Assembly (NCBI GenBank): GCA_964019335.1
Contig: OZ025673.1
Span: 62,001-126,000, forward strand
DNA from: Diplonema japonicum
Lineage: Eukaryota; Euglenozoa; Diplonemea; Diplonemida; Diplonemidae
Length of the DNA: 64,000 nt
Reading direction: 5' to 3'
This document shows, piece by piece, positions 54,242 to 64,000 of this stretch. The position numbers and the translations under genes are program-made. The first letter of the stretch is position 1, and the number at the start of each line of letters is the position of its first letter. The notes beneath the pieces are model-generated. The model did no database searches. It saw only the letters and a program-made list of their open reading frames with translations, and was not told where the DNA came from.

Positions 54242-56004
54242 TTATTCAGGAGGAACTTTCCCGTCGCACGTAGCGAGGTTGAGGGCCAGCTCAAGTTCAC
54301 CAGGTTGCGCTTTGCCCTCCTTGTTCTGAAGGGGCCACCGGGCAATGATGGGCCCGACGCACAGCTCCTCCAGCAGCTCCGGCATTATGAGATCAACCTT
54401 ACCGAGGTGTTCTTTGCTGAGCCTCTTGTTGCCGAAGATGCTTACCCTAATGCAGTCACCTTTGGGAACGTCGAACTTAAGGTCCTGCTGCCACCTGTGG
54501 GTGAAAGGTGTGTCTTTGTTTCCTTTTATTTTCAACATACACAGCAGGTCCGAGAGTCCCGCTCTTCTTTTCGCATGTGACAACTTTTGTTGTGACCTTT
54601 TGTGGATTGGCGTGATCGCTGCCCACCTTGTCCCCTTTCACCTCGCGAAGCTTCACCTCGCAGAACGGCTTCGTGCTCCCCTTGTCGCTCAACCCCAGTG
54701 CCTGCACCACCCTCATCTCGATTTGCATCATTTTGCTGTCGTCGACCAGCTTCAACCACTGCTCGATCTCTTCTTTTTGGTCGTTGTACTGTTCATTTTT
54801 TTTTTTTTTCCCCTTCATTTCCCCTCAACACACCTGTTTCAAGATTTCCTTGTCCTCATCGCTCATCATCAGTGGTGGTAGCACCGTCTGTGGGTGGCAG
54901 TGGGATTTGTTCTGGTACATACAATGTCGAAGGTCATCTTCTTCTGTTCCCTGAGCGACCTGACGGACTCGATGAGTGTCTCTTGCGAGTCGACGACGTG
55001 CCCGTCTACCCTGAGAAGGAGGCTTGCGGACTTGACCCCTGCCCTTTGGCATGCGCCTGTTGTTTGTTGTTCGTTGTTTTAACGTGATGCACACCTGACA
55101 CTTCAATGATACGAACCCTTCCCGCCCCTGCCAAGCAGTCCAAGCCAAGTGCCTCGTCCACAGCCTCCAATGTGATTTTGACAGTTTCTTCCTTCAGCTC
55201 TTCTTCGGCTTCTTCTTCCTCTTCTTTTCTCTTCTGTTCTTCCATTACTTTTGCCTTCCGTTCGGCATGTTTCTTCTCTGCTTCTGCCTTGGCTGCTACT
55301 CTCTTTGTCTCTTCTTCACGTTCTTTTGCAGCTAGTCGAAGAACCTCCTTCCTCTCCGCTTCTTTCTTCTCTGCTGCTGCTTTTTTTTCCGCTTCGAGTT
55401 TTTGCTGCTCGGCTTCCGCTGCTTCTTTTTTCAAGCGTTCCAGCTCCTCTTGTGCCTTTATCACAGCTTCTTCTGTTGCGGCACGCTCGTTGGAGGCAGC
55501 TTGTGCTGCTCGCTCTGCAGCTTGCCGTTCCTTCTCAGCTGCAGCGGCTGCTGCTTTGTCAGCATCAATTTTCTTTTGAGCAGCTTCCGCTGCTGTTTTT
55601 TTCTCTGCCTCAGCACGTGCGTCTGCAAGTGTTTTTTCTTTCTCTGCTTGTTCTGCAGCCTTTTTCTCGCCTTCAAGTCTTTTCTCCGCTTCCTTTCTCT
55701 GCGACTCTGCCTCAATAGCCTTCCGGTCTGTGTCGATCCTCTCCTGCTCCTGGTCCTTCTTTTTCTCCTTCAGCTTCTTAACCATGTCGTCCAACGTACT
55801 CCCGTGGTCCTTTTCGTCCGTCAGTTTCGTGATCTTCATTGTCACGACACGCTCCATCGCAGCGATGAAGTCGCCCCCGTCGCCCATCAGCGACCATATC
55901 CTGGCCACCTCTCGCACTGTCAGCTGTTTGATGAACTCCGCCAAGTCTTCCGACGGCTCCTTCGCCATCTTCTGCACGTACAGTCTATGAATCTCGTCTT
56001 GCAT
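54242..56004 (-). CDS. coiled-coil, PDZ and C2 domain protein, 532 aa
   Basis: Four introns, 55057-55094 (38 nt), 54888-54922 (35), 54789-54833 (45) and 54495-54540 (46), join five exons into exactly 533 codons. Residues about 90-270 are an Ala/Glu/Lys-rich single-helix or coiled coil. Next is a PDZ-like fold (ALGLDCLAGAGRVRIIEV, GVKSASLLLRVDG, LREQKKMTFDI), then a C2 domain (MQIEMRVVQALGLSDKG, PFCEVKL, VWQQDLKFDV, IRVSIFGNK). Both folds are interrupted by introns, and only the spliced form restores them. PDZ plus C2 suggests a membrane-associated scaffold. The TAA stop is part of GAATAAA, which could double as a poly(A) signal. Confidence 0.87.
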
Positions 56005-56075
56005 TTTGAGTGCCTTCCACCTATGTGTGATATGAGCTAAGCACCGACACAGCCGCTACACTAATGTTAATGTTA

Positions 56076-57623
56076 CTACAACTCCTCGTCTTCGTCCTCC
56101 TCTTCCTCCACCGCCACCCCAGTGCTCTTTTTTATGAAACCCGTGATGCCCTGTTGTTGTGTTGCTTTATGTCATGTCGCAAGCACACCTGGAGGGACCT
56201 CGCCCCTGTGAACTTTTTGACATCGCGCGACCCTGCTGGGACAAAGATGATTGTTGGATACCCATCCATCTGTATGACAGTAGTTGTGGCTCAGCATGCA
56301 CACCTGGTACCACTCGGGGACGTCGTTCGCAGTTGCGTCGAGCATGGCGATCGTGATGCTGGTGTCAGCGGCGTACTGCATGCGTTGTCTTTGCGAGTGA
56401 ACATACCGCCTTGGCGACCTCTTTGTAGGCGGGTGTCATGGCTTGGCAGTGGCTGCACCACGGAGCGTGCATGAAGAGCAGCACATTCTTCTTCCCACCC
56501 ACAACGTTCTCAGTAGTGCTGCCCACCAATGTCGTCAAGCCCCTGTGCACAGGACTCCCTGGGGCCGGCTCTGACCTAACAGTGCGAGAAATCTTGCCCT
56601 CAAGGAAGGCTGCAAGCCAGTTTGTTATGGTGGGAACAGCGATCTAATGTAATGTTGTTTTGCTGAAGGGCATACCTTGCCGGTGAAAGCGTAGTGGGCG
56701 GCACCGTCCTCGATGGCTACAGCAGGGAAGACACCCTGACGCAGCCCCAGCTGCTCCATCATGGGCGCGTACTTGACACCGTCGATCCAAACCATGGAAA
56801 GCGTACCTTTGAAGTTTCCGGCGGTCTCTTCCATGACAGCCTTTGAGGCAGCATCGGTGCCGCTGACAAAGAGCCACACAATGGGAAGGTCGCGTGCTGC
56901 GTAGGACTCGAATACGGTGCCCGGCTGCATCTCCCCAAAGAGCGGGAAGGAGCTGTCGGTCACAAACTTTGCGACGTTCGAGGCAGTGAACTCTGCAGTA
57001 AAGTCAGAGGTTACATCGTCCTTCATGGTGTGGATATAGGGGGCAGGCTTGGGGGAGAGGGATGGGTCTGCCTGAATAAAGTAGTGCACACCACGCATCG
57101 TGTTAGCAGCGTGGGTAAAGGCGAGAAGCTCAGAGCTGTGCGATGTCTCGAAATACCCGATAGCAATCGTGGGCGACACTGCCTGCTTTGCCGCGGTGAT
57201 GATTGCGTCGAGCTGCGCTTTGTTCCCTGCATTCAGAACTGGTTCTTCTGTAGCAATTCTCCTGACGAACACTGCAAGGTCCTCTGCCTTATGCTCTCCC
57301 TTGTACTCCAGTGACGTGTCCGTCCTCCCGTTAAAGAACACCCTCACAGTGGGGAATCCCGAGGAGTGCTTGGCGACGAGGTTTGCCTCAATGCTGGCAT
57401 CGACATTTCCCATCAGCACCTGACCTTGCATCTCCTGTGCCACCCTTTCATACTCAGGAAGGAACTTCTTGCTGTGTGCGCACCACGGAGCGAAAAAGCT
57501 GACCACTACAATCTTGTGATCCTTCACTGTCTTGTCGAATGTGGCAGCCGTGATGCCCACTACATTCCCTTCACACCCCGCACTAAGCAGCACCAACAGC
57601 ACGATGCTCATCCGGAGCAGCAT
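56076..57623 (-). CDS. ER protein disulfide isomerase, asymmetric active sites
   Basis: PDI forms and rearranges disulfides in the ER. A signal peptide (RMSIVLLVLLSAGCEG) is followed by a first thioredoxin domain whose active site is C48-A-H-S51, lacking the second cysteine, then two inactive b-type domains, and a second thioredoxin domain with intact CSHC (about residue 378). Introns at 56644-56675 (32 nt), 56376-56406 (31), 56270-56303 (34) and 56151-56188 (38) give exactly 471 codons. The protein ends in an acidic tail and DEEL, an ER-retention-like signal. The conserved DATANDVPEW and GYPTIIFVP segments appear only after splicing. An in-frame non-ATG extension lies upstream. Confidence 0.95.
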
Positions 57624-57758
57624 CTTAATAGAGTGTCTTTTCTTAGTCCTATATGTCTCGCCTATTTGCAGCCAAACAAGCACAAGAAAATAAAAGGCTA
57701 CTGTAATTCTAGGCCTAGTTAGGTAGTGTGTAAATTAATATACTTATGTCTCTCGTAA

Positions 57759-59718
57759 TCAATCCTCCGGGTCGGGTGTTCCCTGTAAAGAAATTAAATC
57801 GATTACAAGTACAATTACATACTGGTATTCCGAGCCAATTGCCGATTGCTTTGGGGACGCCAGAGTTGATAGATATCGTTGCATCAGAGGTGCGGAGTAG
57901 AGGAGAAGAGGAGGGGCACATGCCGTTGAGCATGAGCTGGCCGAGCATCTTGTCGACGCGCCAGTTGCGGGAGCAGCCTTCGTCCAACGTTGAAGTGAGG
58001 GTGAAAAGAAGACAGTCGCTTGGGGAGGCACCGAAGTGCATGCCTTGGTGGCAAAAATTATGCCCATTGACATGCCCCAAGATAGTACTGTATCTATCCA
58101 CGACCGACACCTCAGGGAAGTCTCTCTTCAAGCTCCGTGCAAGCAGCATGTTGTTATGGTCTGCTGCGACCATTTGCGACTTTTGCCCTACGGTCCTCCA
58201 GCACAGATAGGACAGCTCGTCCACATCCTTGTACTCCCTCTTACTGTGTGTACACTGTGGATGGGCTAGGTTCCAGTGAATCTTCGCATTCGGCGCCATC
58301 TCCTTCACCATCAAAATGGTGTTCTTCACTTTGTGGTAAAACGTCTCCCAGATGTCGATGTCCAGGTCCCACAGAAACCCATTCAGGACAACGTGGTTTG
58401 GGTTCCCGCGCAGCGCTGTCGTGAACTCTGCGCGGGCCTGCGTGCAGAACGACTTTGTGCACGCATACCCGTAACGTGTCTTTTGAAAATGGTCGAAGGC
58501 TGAAGGTCGTATCCCCCACTTTGTATACCTCTTGACACCTCCGCCCCATACAAACTGCGCTGTGAACGATGTGTTGCGATCTGTCGGGTTGTACCTCACG
58601 CCGCCCCACTTCCTCATCGTGTTCAGGTCAGGGCAGTACCGTCTTCCCAAAGCCTTCCCCACGCACTTCGGGGAGTAGCATTTCTTCCGCTTCCCGACGT
58701 TGACCGCGTTGACATTGCAGTGCGCCTTTGCCCATTTATACGACTTGTCGCCCAGCACAGGTGTTCCCATGAGGTTCTCGACGAGGTTCGACACCGTCTG
58801 CCGCAGCGTCGAGTCACCAAAGAAGAGGATGTTCTGGTTCTGGAGGCACTCCCATGCGGAGTCCCTGTTGAAGAAGCGCAGGTAACAGATGTTTGGGACG
58901 AAGAGCCACCCGTCAATGTCCATGAAGCGCAGGTCACCCGTGCAAAACCCAGGCGAGCAAGAGTAAGGTGGCGCGGTGTACAGCCAAGAGCCTTCTAAAC
59001 CACCTGTGTAGTCCGGAGAGCAAGGCTGTGAGGGAAGCACGTCGGGGCCCGTAACATCGACAGTGATGCACGTTGGGTTCAGGTCGGGCTTTGTCCCAGA
59101 ACACCATTCCTTTGGGTTGCCTAGCGACGTGTGGCTGGTTAGGTGCATGCGGCTTAGCGCGGAGAAGTTGTACGGCTGGTATGTCCCGTTCCCCCACCGC
59201 GGGACGCCCTGCAAGCGTGCTGTGTAGTAGAGCCGGACACAGACCTTGTAAGAGCCTTTTCTACGGGGCTTGAAGCTGCCCTCGTACACGCCCTGTCCTT
59301 TGCTGCGGATCTTGATGCCAGCAATCTCAAGAGGCGACTCTGCCATCATTTCATACATATCGCCCTCGCTACATATTCTGTTTCCGTTGGCATCTCTGCT
59401 GGTGATGCGCACTGCGACCTCATCACCTGTCCGGTGCTCCTTGCCCACCACCTCGACGCTACTTTGCTTGAGGTCCGTCATAGGGATGTTCATGTCCACG
59501 TGCTGCGTTGTCAAGCCTTCGTTGTTATAGATACCTACGTGCCCTTCCCGTGTGCACTCATCTGCACCCCGCCGTGTCTTGTTTGCTGCTTTCGTGTCAT
59601 TGACATCGATGTTCTCTCGTAACTTTGGGCGCAAACGAAAGGAAGGCGCCATCCCATCATTCAGCATGAAAGCCGATATCACGAACACCAAAATAAAAAC
59701 AAGATACCAAGGGGTCAT
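57759..59718 (-). CDS. NXPE-like protein: filamin-type domain plus PC-esterase
   Basis: The protein begins with a signal anchor (WYLVFILVFVISAFML), so it is probably a type II Golgi or surface protein. Residues about 100-190 look like a filamin/Ig-like domain (GDEVAVRITSRDANGNRI, GVYEGSFKPRRKGSYKVCVR). The C-terminal half is a PC-esterase/SGNH domain with the GDSTLRQ block and a late HQGMHFGASPSDC block that holds the catalytic Asp/His region. PC-esterases add or remove acetyl groups on glycans. A 40-nt intron at 57783-57822 (GTATGT donor, TTTACAG acceptor) moves the end to TGA 57759; unspliced, the frame would end at 57715. Confidence 0.85.
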
Positions 59719-59834
59719 GGTGCCCTCTTGCTGTGATGGAACTGGGTTCAAGCAATTAACAAATACAAACAAAACATTTGGGAAGAAAACGAATAACGAA
59801 ACCAGAGCACAATAGGTTCTGCCGTAAGACAGAA

Positions 59835-61256
59835 TCACTTTCCGCGGCACAACAAAACTGAAACGCATATCAGCGCTGCGTCCTCTAGAAACCCACGCTT
59901 GGAGGATTCGTACGCCTTCAACAAGGAACGCGTAATATGTTCAAGCCCAATCCAGCACTCGGTGAGCAGAAGGTCCCTGCTGTGGCTTTCTTCTGCAAGG
60001 ATGACACGTCTAACAGGGTATAGGAGAAAGGGTTGTTGGTCGACAGGAAGTTTGGCAGGGTGCTTCTCCTTAGCCTGTCGTTGGAGGTATGGCGTGACAG
60101 GCCAAGATTTGGCCACGTGATGTGGCTTCTCTTTTGCTTTCGACTTGGTCTTTTTGTGCATGTGGAGGATCTTTTTCGCCTTCTTAGAAAACTGTTCTCT
60201 GGTGAGAACGTCCTTAGTAGAATAGACGATCTTTGGAGGCGATCGGTTGGGCTTGATCGGCTCAGGGAGCTTGACAGAAGGAGGGGTTCGAGTCACCGTA
60301 CGAGATCGCACCTTTGGCGACTCTTTGGGGATGAACACAGACGATCTTAAACCAGACCGGCCCTTGTATGTGACACATGCCTCGTGGAGGTCAGCGAGAA
60401 GCTCTTTAGAAAAGTTTTGCTTCTGCTGAATGTGGTGATGAGACTCTATAAGGTCGTCGATGGTAGTATTTACCGGGCTAAACTCGAACCTGGGGTATGA
60501 AGCGCGTAGGGTAGCAAGCTCGTTGGTATACACATGCAGCTGATCGACCAAGTCCGTGGTGCTAGAAAGTGCGCCTTTGCTGTCTCCAGTGAGCCAACCC
60601 ATCCTGCTGAGAAGAGGGAAGGCTGTGGCGGTAGCGTTCATCCATTCATCACCGTCTACTTTCTTTTTGCATTTCAACCATTGCCTCACCTCGTTGATTT
60701 TTGAAACCAACTCGTCCTCCAATTTGCTGTTCGCAATCTTCCATGTCTTGGACTCTTCTTTGAATCTCCGCTGCCGTCTTTTCTGAAGCTCCTCTATGGC
60801 AGCCATCTTGTCAGCTGTCAGGACCACCAGTGCACGCCTCGAAAGGTCGCTGCACTGATGTCTGTGCATCTCTGCGTCTTCCCACAACATGAGAAGCTCT
60901 GTTTTCCTTTTAAGACCTTTTGTGCGAGCCAGCTCAAATGCTGATTTAACAAATCGGCACGATCTCAAGTACTTCTTCACAGCGCGTAAACGGTGGCTCT
61001 TACTCTGGCTCAGCCCTATGAGGTACGCCACAAGAATGTCTACCACAGTGTCCGGGTCGCTTTGCGTAAGTGAATACCGAAGCTGCTCCTCCTTTTTGAA
61101 CGTGAGATTGAAGCTTGTAATCTTCTCCCTTAGAAGTCTGTACGGCTCCTCATACACAATGCTCCCTCTGGGGAGCCCATGGTCCCGTAACTGGTCATCG
61201 CTAATCTCAGAGAGGTTGCGCAGCATCCCGTCCTGAGTGTGTTTTACTCGATACAT
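59835..61256 (-). CDS. uncharacterised basic protein, about 473 aa
   Basis: The ATG at 61256 is preferred over the longer open frame because the extension is rich in Lys/Phe and overlaps the AT-rich gap after the neighbouring gene. The first 150 residues are helical with VDILVAYLIGLSQSKSHRLR and repeated basic segments. The centre has a coiled coil (KMAAIEELQKRRQRRFKEES), and a long basic, Pro/Ser-rich region follows (PPSVKLPEPIKPNRSPPK). No catalytic motif is seen. The high basic content suggests binding to tubulin or nucleic acid; this is only inference. Confidence 0.75.
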   Translation of the reverse strand: MYRVKHTQDGMLRNLSEISDDQLRDHGLPRGSIVYEEPYRLLREKITSFNLTFKKEEQLRYSLTQSDPDTVVDILVAYLIGLSQSKSHRLRAVKKYLRSCRFVKSAFELARTKGLKRKTELLMLWEDAEMHRHQCSDLSRRALVVLTADKMAAIEELQKRRQRRFKEESKTWKIANSKLEDELVSKINEVRQWLKCKKKVDGDEWMNATATAFPLLSRMGWLTGDSKGALSSTTDLVDQLHVYTNELATLRASYPRFEFSPVNTTIDDLIESHHHIQQKQNFSKELLADLHEACVTYKGRSGLRSSVFIPKESPKVRSRTVTRTPPSVKLPEPIKPNRSPPKIVYSTKDVLTREQFSKKAKKILHMHKKTKSKAKEKPHHVAKSWPVTPYLQRQAKEKHPAKLPVDQQPFLLYPVRRVILAEESHSRDLLLTECWIGLEHITRSLLKAYESSKRGFLEDAALICVSVLLCRGK

Positions 61257-61360
61257 GACAAAAGGCTTGAAACACAGGAAAGAAACTTGGGCAACGACGG
61301 GGAGCGGGGAAACGAGAGCCAAATACTGAAAATAAACACTTTTTTTCTTTTTCACAACCA

Positions 61361-63310
61361 TCACAATAAACACGGGTATGCGCCAAGGTGGTCCTTGGCC
61401 TTCTCCTCAGCTACGGACATCTTACGGTTGGAACCGGTAAGTGTGGGGGATTGGTAGAAGGTCTGGATGCCGGCGAAGCTGCGGGAGGTGAAGTGGTGTT
61501 GAGAGGGGCCACGGGAAACGATGAACCTGTTGACCTCACCGTCGCCCATGTTGTTCATGAAGTAGTGAGCGAAGGCGCACTCGTTCGCGAAGTGTGTGTC
61601 GTTAGGGCGGCTCGTCACGAGGCTCTCGTCTGTCTTGTTGTACAGTGCAAAGCTACCGTCAGATACATCGCTTGCCTCGCTTGACTGTGACATCAGTGCC
61701 ACCATCATGTTCGTCACCATCGACTTGAACTCCTTTTCTACACAGCACGAGGTGTGGAACACCTCAATCGGCAGCAGCACCGCAGTGGTGACGTTGTCCA
61801 GGTGCTGCAGGTACAGCCCGTAGAACCTCCCCGTCTCGTACTCTTTCTTGATGAACGTCGGGAGCAGCAGATCGTCCTTTGAAGGCAGCTCTTCTGTCCT
61901 TGGAAGATGCGCTCCTACAGTAGCTGTCTTCAGCTCCTCTACTTGCTCGTTTGTCAGGAAGACTGTGATGAAGCTGCAAGTTTCCACTGCAGCTGCCCTC
62001 GTTTGCGTTTCGGCTTTCTTCGTCGAGTACCCGTACCGCACTGCATCGAACAGCACGTGCGACGACCCCTGCGCGTGGTACGGGGTGTCCTGGTTGGGCG
62101 GGATGTTCAGCCATCCTCCGTCGCGTGCCTTGCTTGTGTCTGCCACGAGTTGCACCATGCGCAGAATGTCCTCCGTCATCTCGTGCACCACGACCTTTGT
62201 GTCCGTTAACACTGCCGCCCCCATCACGTGTGGGCTCCGCATGATCTTGCTGACTAACCTGTGAGCCCTAGCGTACGTCCCCAGCGTGCTTTGCGTGCAT
62301 TTTCCACCCAACCGGTATGCCAAGATGCTCGTCTGTGACTGTGTGTACCGCACCACGGGGAGCGAGATTGCTATGGGGTTCACCACTTTCTGCAGCTCCA
62401 AGCCCGTTCTGGAGATTTCCTGCTTAAGCAAGTGCTCCGAGAGCCGCAGTACCAAGTCGTTGGGGGGGCCATGCAGGAAGGCCATGGTGTTTTTCATTTG
62501 TTTTGCGAGGCTTCGTGTGTGGTGCTCAGCACACCCTTCGGGGGCGCCGAAGGCAAGGTGGACGGTCTGCTCGACCCTGTCAGGGGTGGTGAGGGGCTCG
62601 AGGACAATGTTGGCGTTGCCTAAACGAGAGATGGGAGAGCCTGTGCTGTCAGAAGGGGCGCTACCTTTTGGTGCAAGCTGGTTGATGACGCTAGTGATGG
62701 TGATGAGGCCCGACACGAGGCGTACCTGGACGCTCTCGTGGATCTGCGTAGGGAAGAAGCAGTGAAGCCCTTCAAGGATGAAGTTCCTTGTCTCGGCTTC
62801 GCGTTCTGAGACGTCAGCAGGCGGCTCACGGAAGATACAGACAAGTCTCTCAAGGGAGTCTGCGGGCTTCAGCCTGCTCGGCTTTGAAGGGGGCTCCGTT
62901 TTCTCAGGGACGATGACAAAGCGCTGGAAGGCACTTGTGAATTGGTATTTGATAGCATCATCGCCTGCAGTGGAGATAGAGATGAATACGCCAGCGGTGA
63001 TCATCTTGGTGCACACCTGCTGCGCTGCTTCCCTCGTCAGCCCGTATGTCCCTTCGAAGAAGCTGAAAAAGTTCTCTGCAAAGAAAGTCATCTCGTCGGA
63101 ACACGGCTCCTCTGCCTCCACCACCTCTTCCTCCTCATTCCTCGTTTTCCCTTTCCCAAGCAACACTAGGTCCTCCAACTCCCTTTCAGAACGCTTCAGT
63201 GTCTCCCACATCTGGACTTCATTCGCCCATGCATGGACAGCTAGAAGCATTGGAAGGTCTAGTACCTCCACCTGCACGTCCTCGCCTTCCATCTTCTTGG
63301 GCTGTGCCAT
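61361..63310 (-). CDS. uncharacterised 649-aa protein with DEP-like region
   Basis: This is a single exon from the ATG at 63310 to TGA at 61361. Residues about 75-125 (FFSFFEGTYGLTREAAQQVC and beyond) resemble a winged-helix DEP domain, which in other proteins binds membranes or GPCR/GTPase partners. The remaining 500 residues look globular, with even hydrophobicity and few repeats, and I do not recognise them. The overall layout recalls trafficking regulators with a longin or DENN core, but no signature supports that. The 5' flank has TTTTATTATTATAAG and TTTTTAG before the start. Confidence 0.78.
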   Translation of the reverse strand: MAQPKKMEGEDVQVEVLDLPMLLAVHAWANEVQMWETLKRSERELEDLVLLGKGKTRNEEEEVVEAEEPCSDEMTFFAENFFSFFEGTYGLTREAAQQVCTKMITAGVFISISTAGDDAIKYQFTSAFQRFVIVPEKTEPPSKPSRLKPADSLERLVCIFREPPADVSEREAETRNFILEGLHCFFPTQIHESVQVRLVSGLITITSVINQLAPKGSAPSDSTGSPISRLGNANIVLEPLTTPDRVEQTVHLAFGAPEGCAEHHTRSLAKQMKNTMAFLHGPPNDLVLRLSEHLLKQEISRTGLELQKVVNPIAISLPVVRYTQSQTSILAYRLGGKCTQSTLGTYARAHRLVSKIMRSPHVMGAAVLTDTKVVVHEMTEDILRMVQLVADTSKARDGGWLNIPPNQDTPYHAQGSSHVLFDAVRYGYSTKKAETQTRAAAVETCSFITVFLTNEQVEELKTATVGAHLPRTEELPSKDDLLLPTFIKKEYETGRFYGLYLQHLDNVTTAVLLPIEVFHTSCCVEKEFKSMVTNMMVALMSQSSEASDVSDGSFALYNKTDESLVTSRPNDTHFANECAFAHYFMNNMGDGEVNRFIVSRGPSQHHFTSRSFAGIQTFYQSPTLTGSNRKMSVAEEKAKDHLGAYPCLL

Positions 63311-63412
63311 CTGGGTCCTTGGGGATGAGATAGGGATCTAAAAATACTTATAATAATAAAAAAAGTGTTGTTTTTATTTTTTTTTGAATTTTTTTAAAAA
63401 AAAAAGAACGCG

Positions 63413-63468
63413 TTGCAAGGGACAAATCCTACGAGGACCCACCCCTAAACAAAAGAAATAAATAAAAG
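63413..63468 (-). repeat. 3'-flank hairpin element, copy 2
   Basis: On the minus strand it reads TTTATTTATTTCTTTTG, then TTTAGGGGTGGGTCCTCG and GGATTTGTCC. It matches the element at 9723-9774 in order and spacing. It lies about 80 nt beyond the stop of the partial gene at the window edge. Confidence 0.5.
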
Positions 63469-63548
63469 CTTTACAAAAGTCTAGTCGAGTGGACGGGGGG
63501 GGGGGGGGTCAATCTATTTAATCTAAACCACATTCCTTCCCCCCCTTC

Positions 63549-64000
63549 CTAAGAGCTTAGGTTGAGAACCCTCATCGGGGCTTCTACTGGGACGGGGGGA
63601 GGCCTTGCTGCACGCTTGGCTGGTTTGTTGGGGCTTGGAGAGAGTACCTTTGAAATATATATTGATTCCCCTCCCCATTTTCTTTTTCATTTTTTCTTTC
63701 TTCATACATTGGTAATCTGCTGCAAAGTGGACGTGTCATCGATGCGACGCTTGGCAGGGGTTCGCTTCACAGGGGTTTCTATCTCCTCGAGTTTCTTGAT
63801 GTCGGCTTCCAGCACACGGATGGTGTGCTCGAAATTTCTTTTTTCCTTGTTCCACTCCCGCTTTTCTTTTTCGTGCAGACGCTCCTTCCTCTGCATATCT
63901 AGGATAACGTCATCTTTTCGAGAGACGGCCTCCGATAGGGTATCGCACTCCTCATTACTCTCTGCCGCAGTGGCCTCTGCTGCAGCAAGCATTCTACGTG
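63549..64000 (-). CDS. coiled-coil protein, 3' part (5' end outside window)
   Basis: The frame is open to the end of the window, so the start is not visible; the ATG at 63992 may be internal. The visible part is a heptad-rich coiled coil (KEKREWNKEKRNFEHTIRVL), then KRTPAKRR. An intron at 63648-63707 (60 nt, GTATGA donor, TTCAAAG acceptor) joins to a Pro-rich tail (SPSPNKPAKRAARPPPV) ending in TAG at 63549. Motor or centrosomal proteins have such tails, but the family cannot be told. Confidence 0.7.

Noticed and set aside
57715-57758. Longer C-terminus of the PC-esterase ending at 57715
   Set aside because: The segment before it begins GTATGT and ends TTTACAG, a typical intron here; splicing ends the protein at 57759.

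Overview
This is nuclear DNA from a flagellated protist. The signs are spliceosomal introns, a P5A-ATPase, an ER protein disulfide isomerase, a histone stem-loop binding protein, a tRNA-splicing endonuclease subunit and an inner-arm axonemal dynein chain (DNALI1/p28). TAA, TAG and TGA all act as stops, so the code is standard. I cannot place the lineage from sequence alone. One-way gene arrays recall Euglenozoa and dinoflagellates; very short introns recall Blastocystis, ciliates and some metamonads.

Every one of about 29 supported protein genes lies on the minus strand. From high to low coordinates (the direction of transcription) they are: a partial coiled-coil gene, a DEP-like protein, an unknown protein, an NXPE/PC-esterase-like protein, PDI, a coiled-coil/PDZ/C2 protein, an unknown 338-aa protein, a small 82-aa ORF, cathepsin X/Z, a coiled-coil protein, DNALI1, a tRNA-splicing endonuclease subunit, a CCCH zinc-finger protein with RRxS repeats, a 215-aa anchored protein, a 403-aa protein, SLBP, (an 11-kb gene-poor stretch), an unknown 672-aa protein, a CSB/PICH-type SNF2 ATPase, a carboxylesterase, an LRR protein, a 224-aa protein, small proteins, an Arg-rich/RGG protein, a 72-aa protein, glutaredoxin, a Nudix-like/CobW fusion and the P5A-ATPase. 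The genes belong to unrelated pathways (ER quality control, metal handling, RNA processing, cilia, proteolysis), so this looks like a directional cluster and not a functional operon.

I could place about 35 introns by joining reading frames. Most are 31-50 nt, many 31-38 nt, with donors GTATG, GTATA/GTATT or GTGTG and acceptors ending ACAG or similar. In the multi-exon genes the spliced length is an exact multiple of three with one terminal stop, which supports the models.

Coding DNA is GC-balanced. Intergenic DNA is full of long A, T, G and C runs. The largest gene-poor stretches are 26.83-37.82 kb, 40.80-44.50 kb and 52.73-54.24 kb. They contain a dispersed 40-90 bp repeat (six copies, all in one orientation), a diverged tandem duplication, several GC-rich hairpins and a long (GT)n tract. 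I saw no rRNA, no tRNA, no CRISPR and no recognisable transposase or reverse transcriptase.
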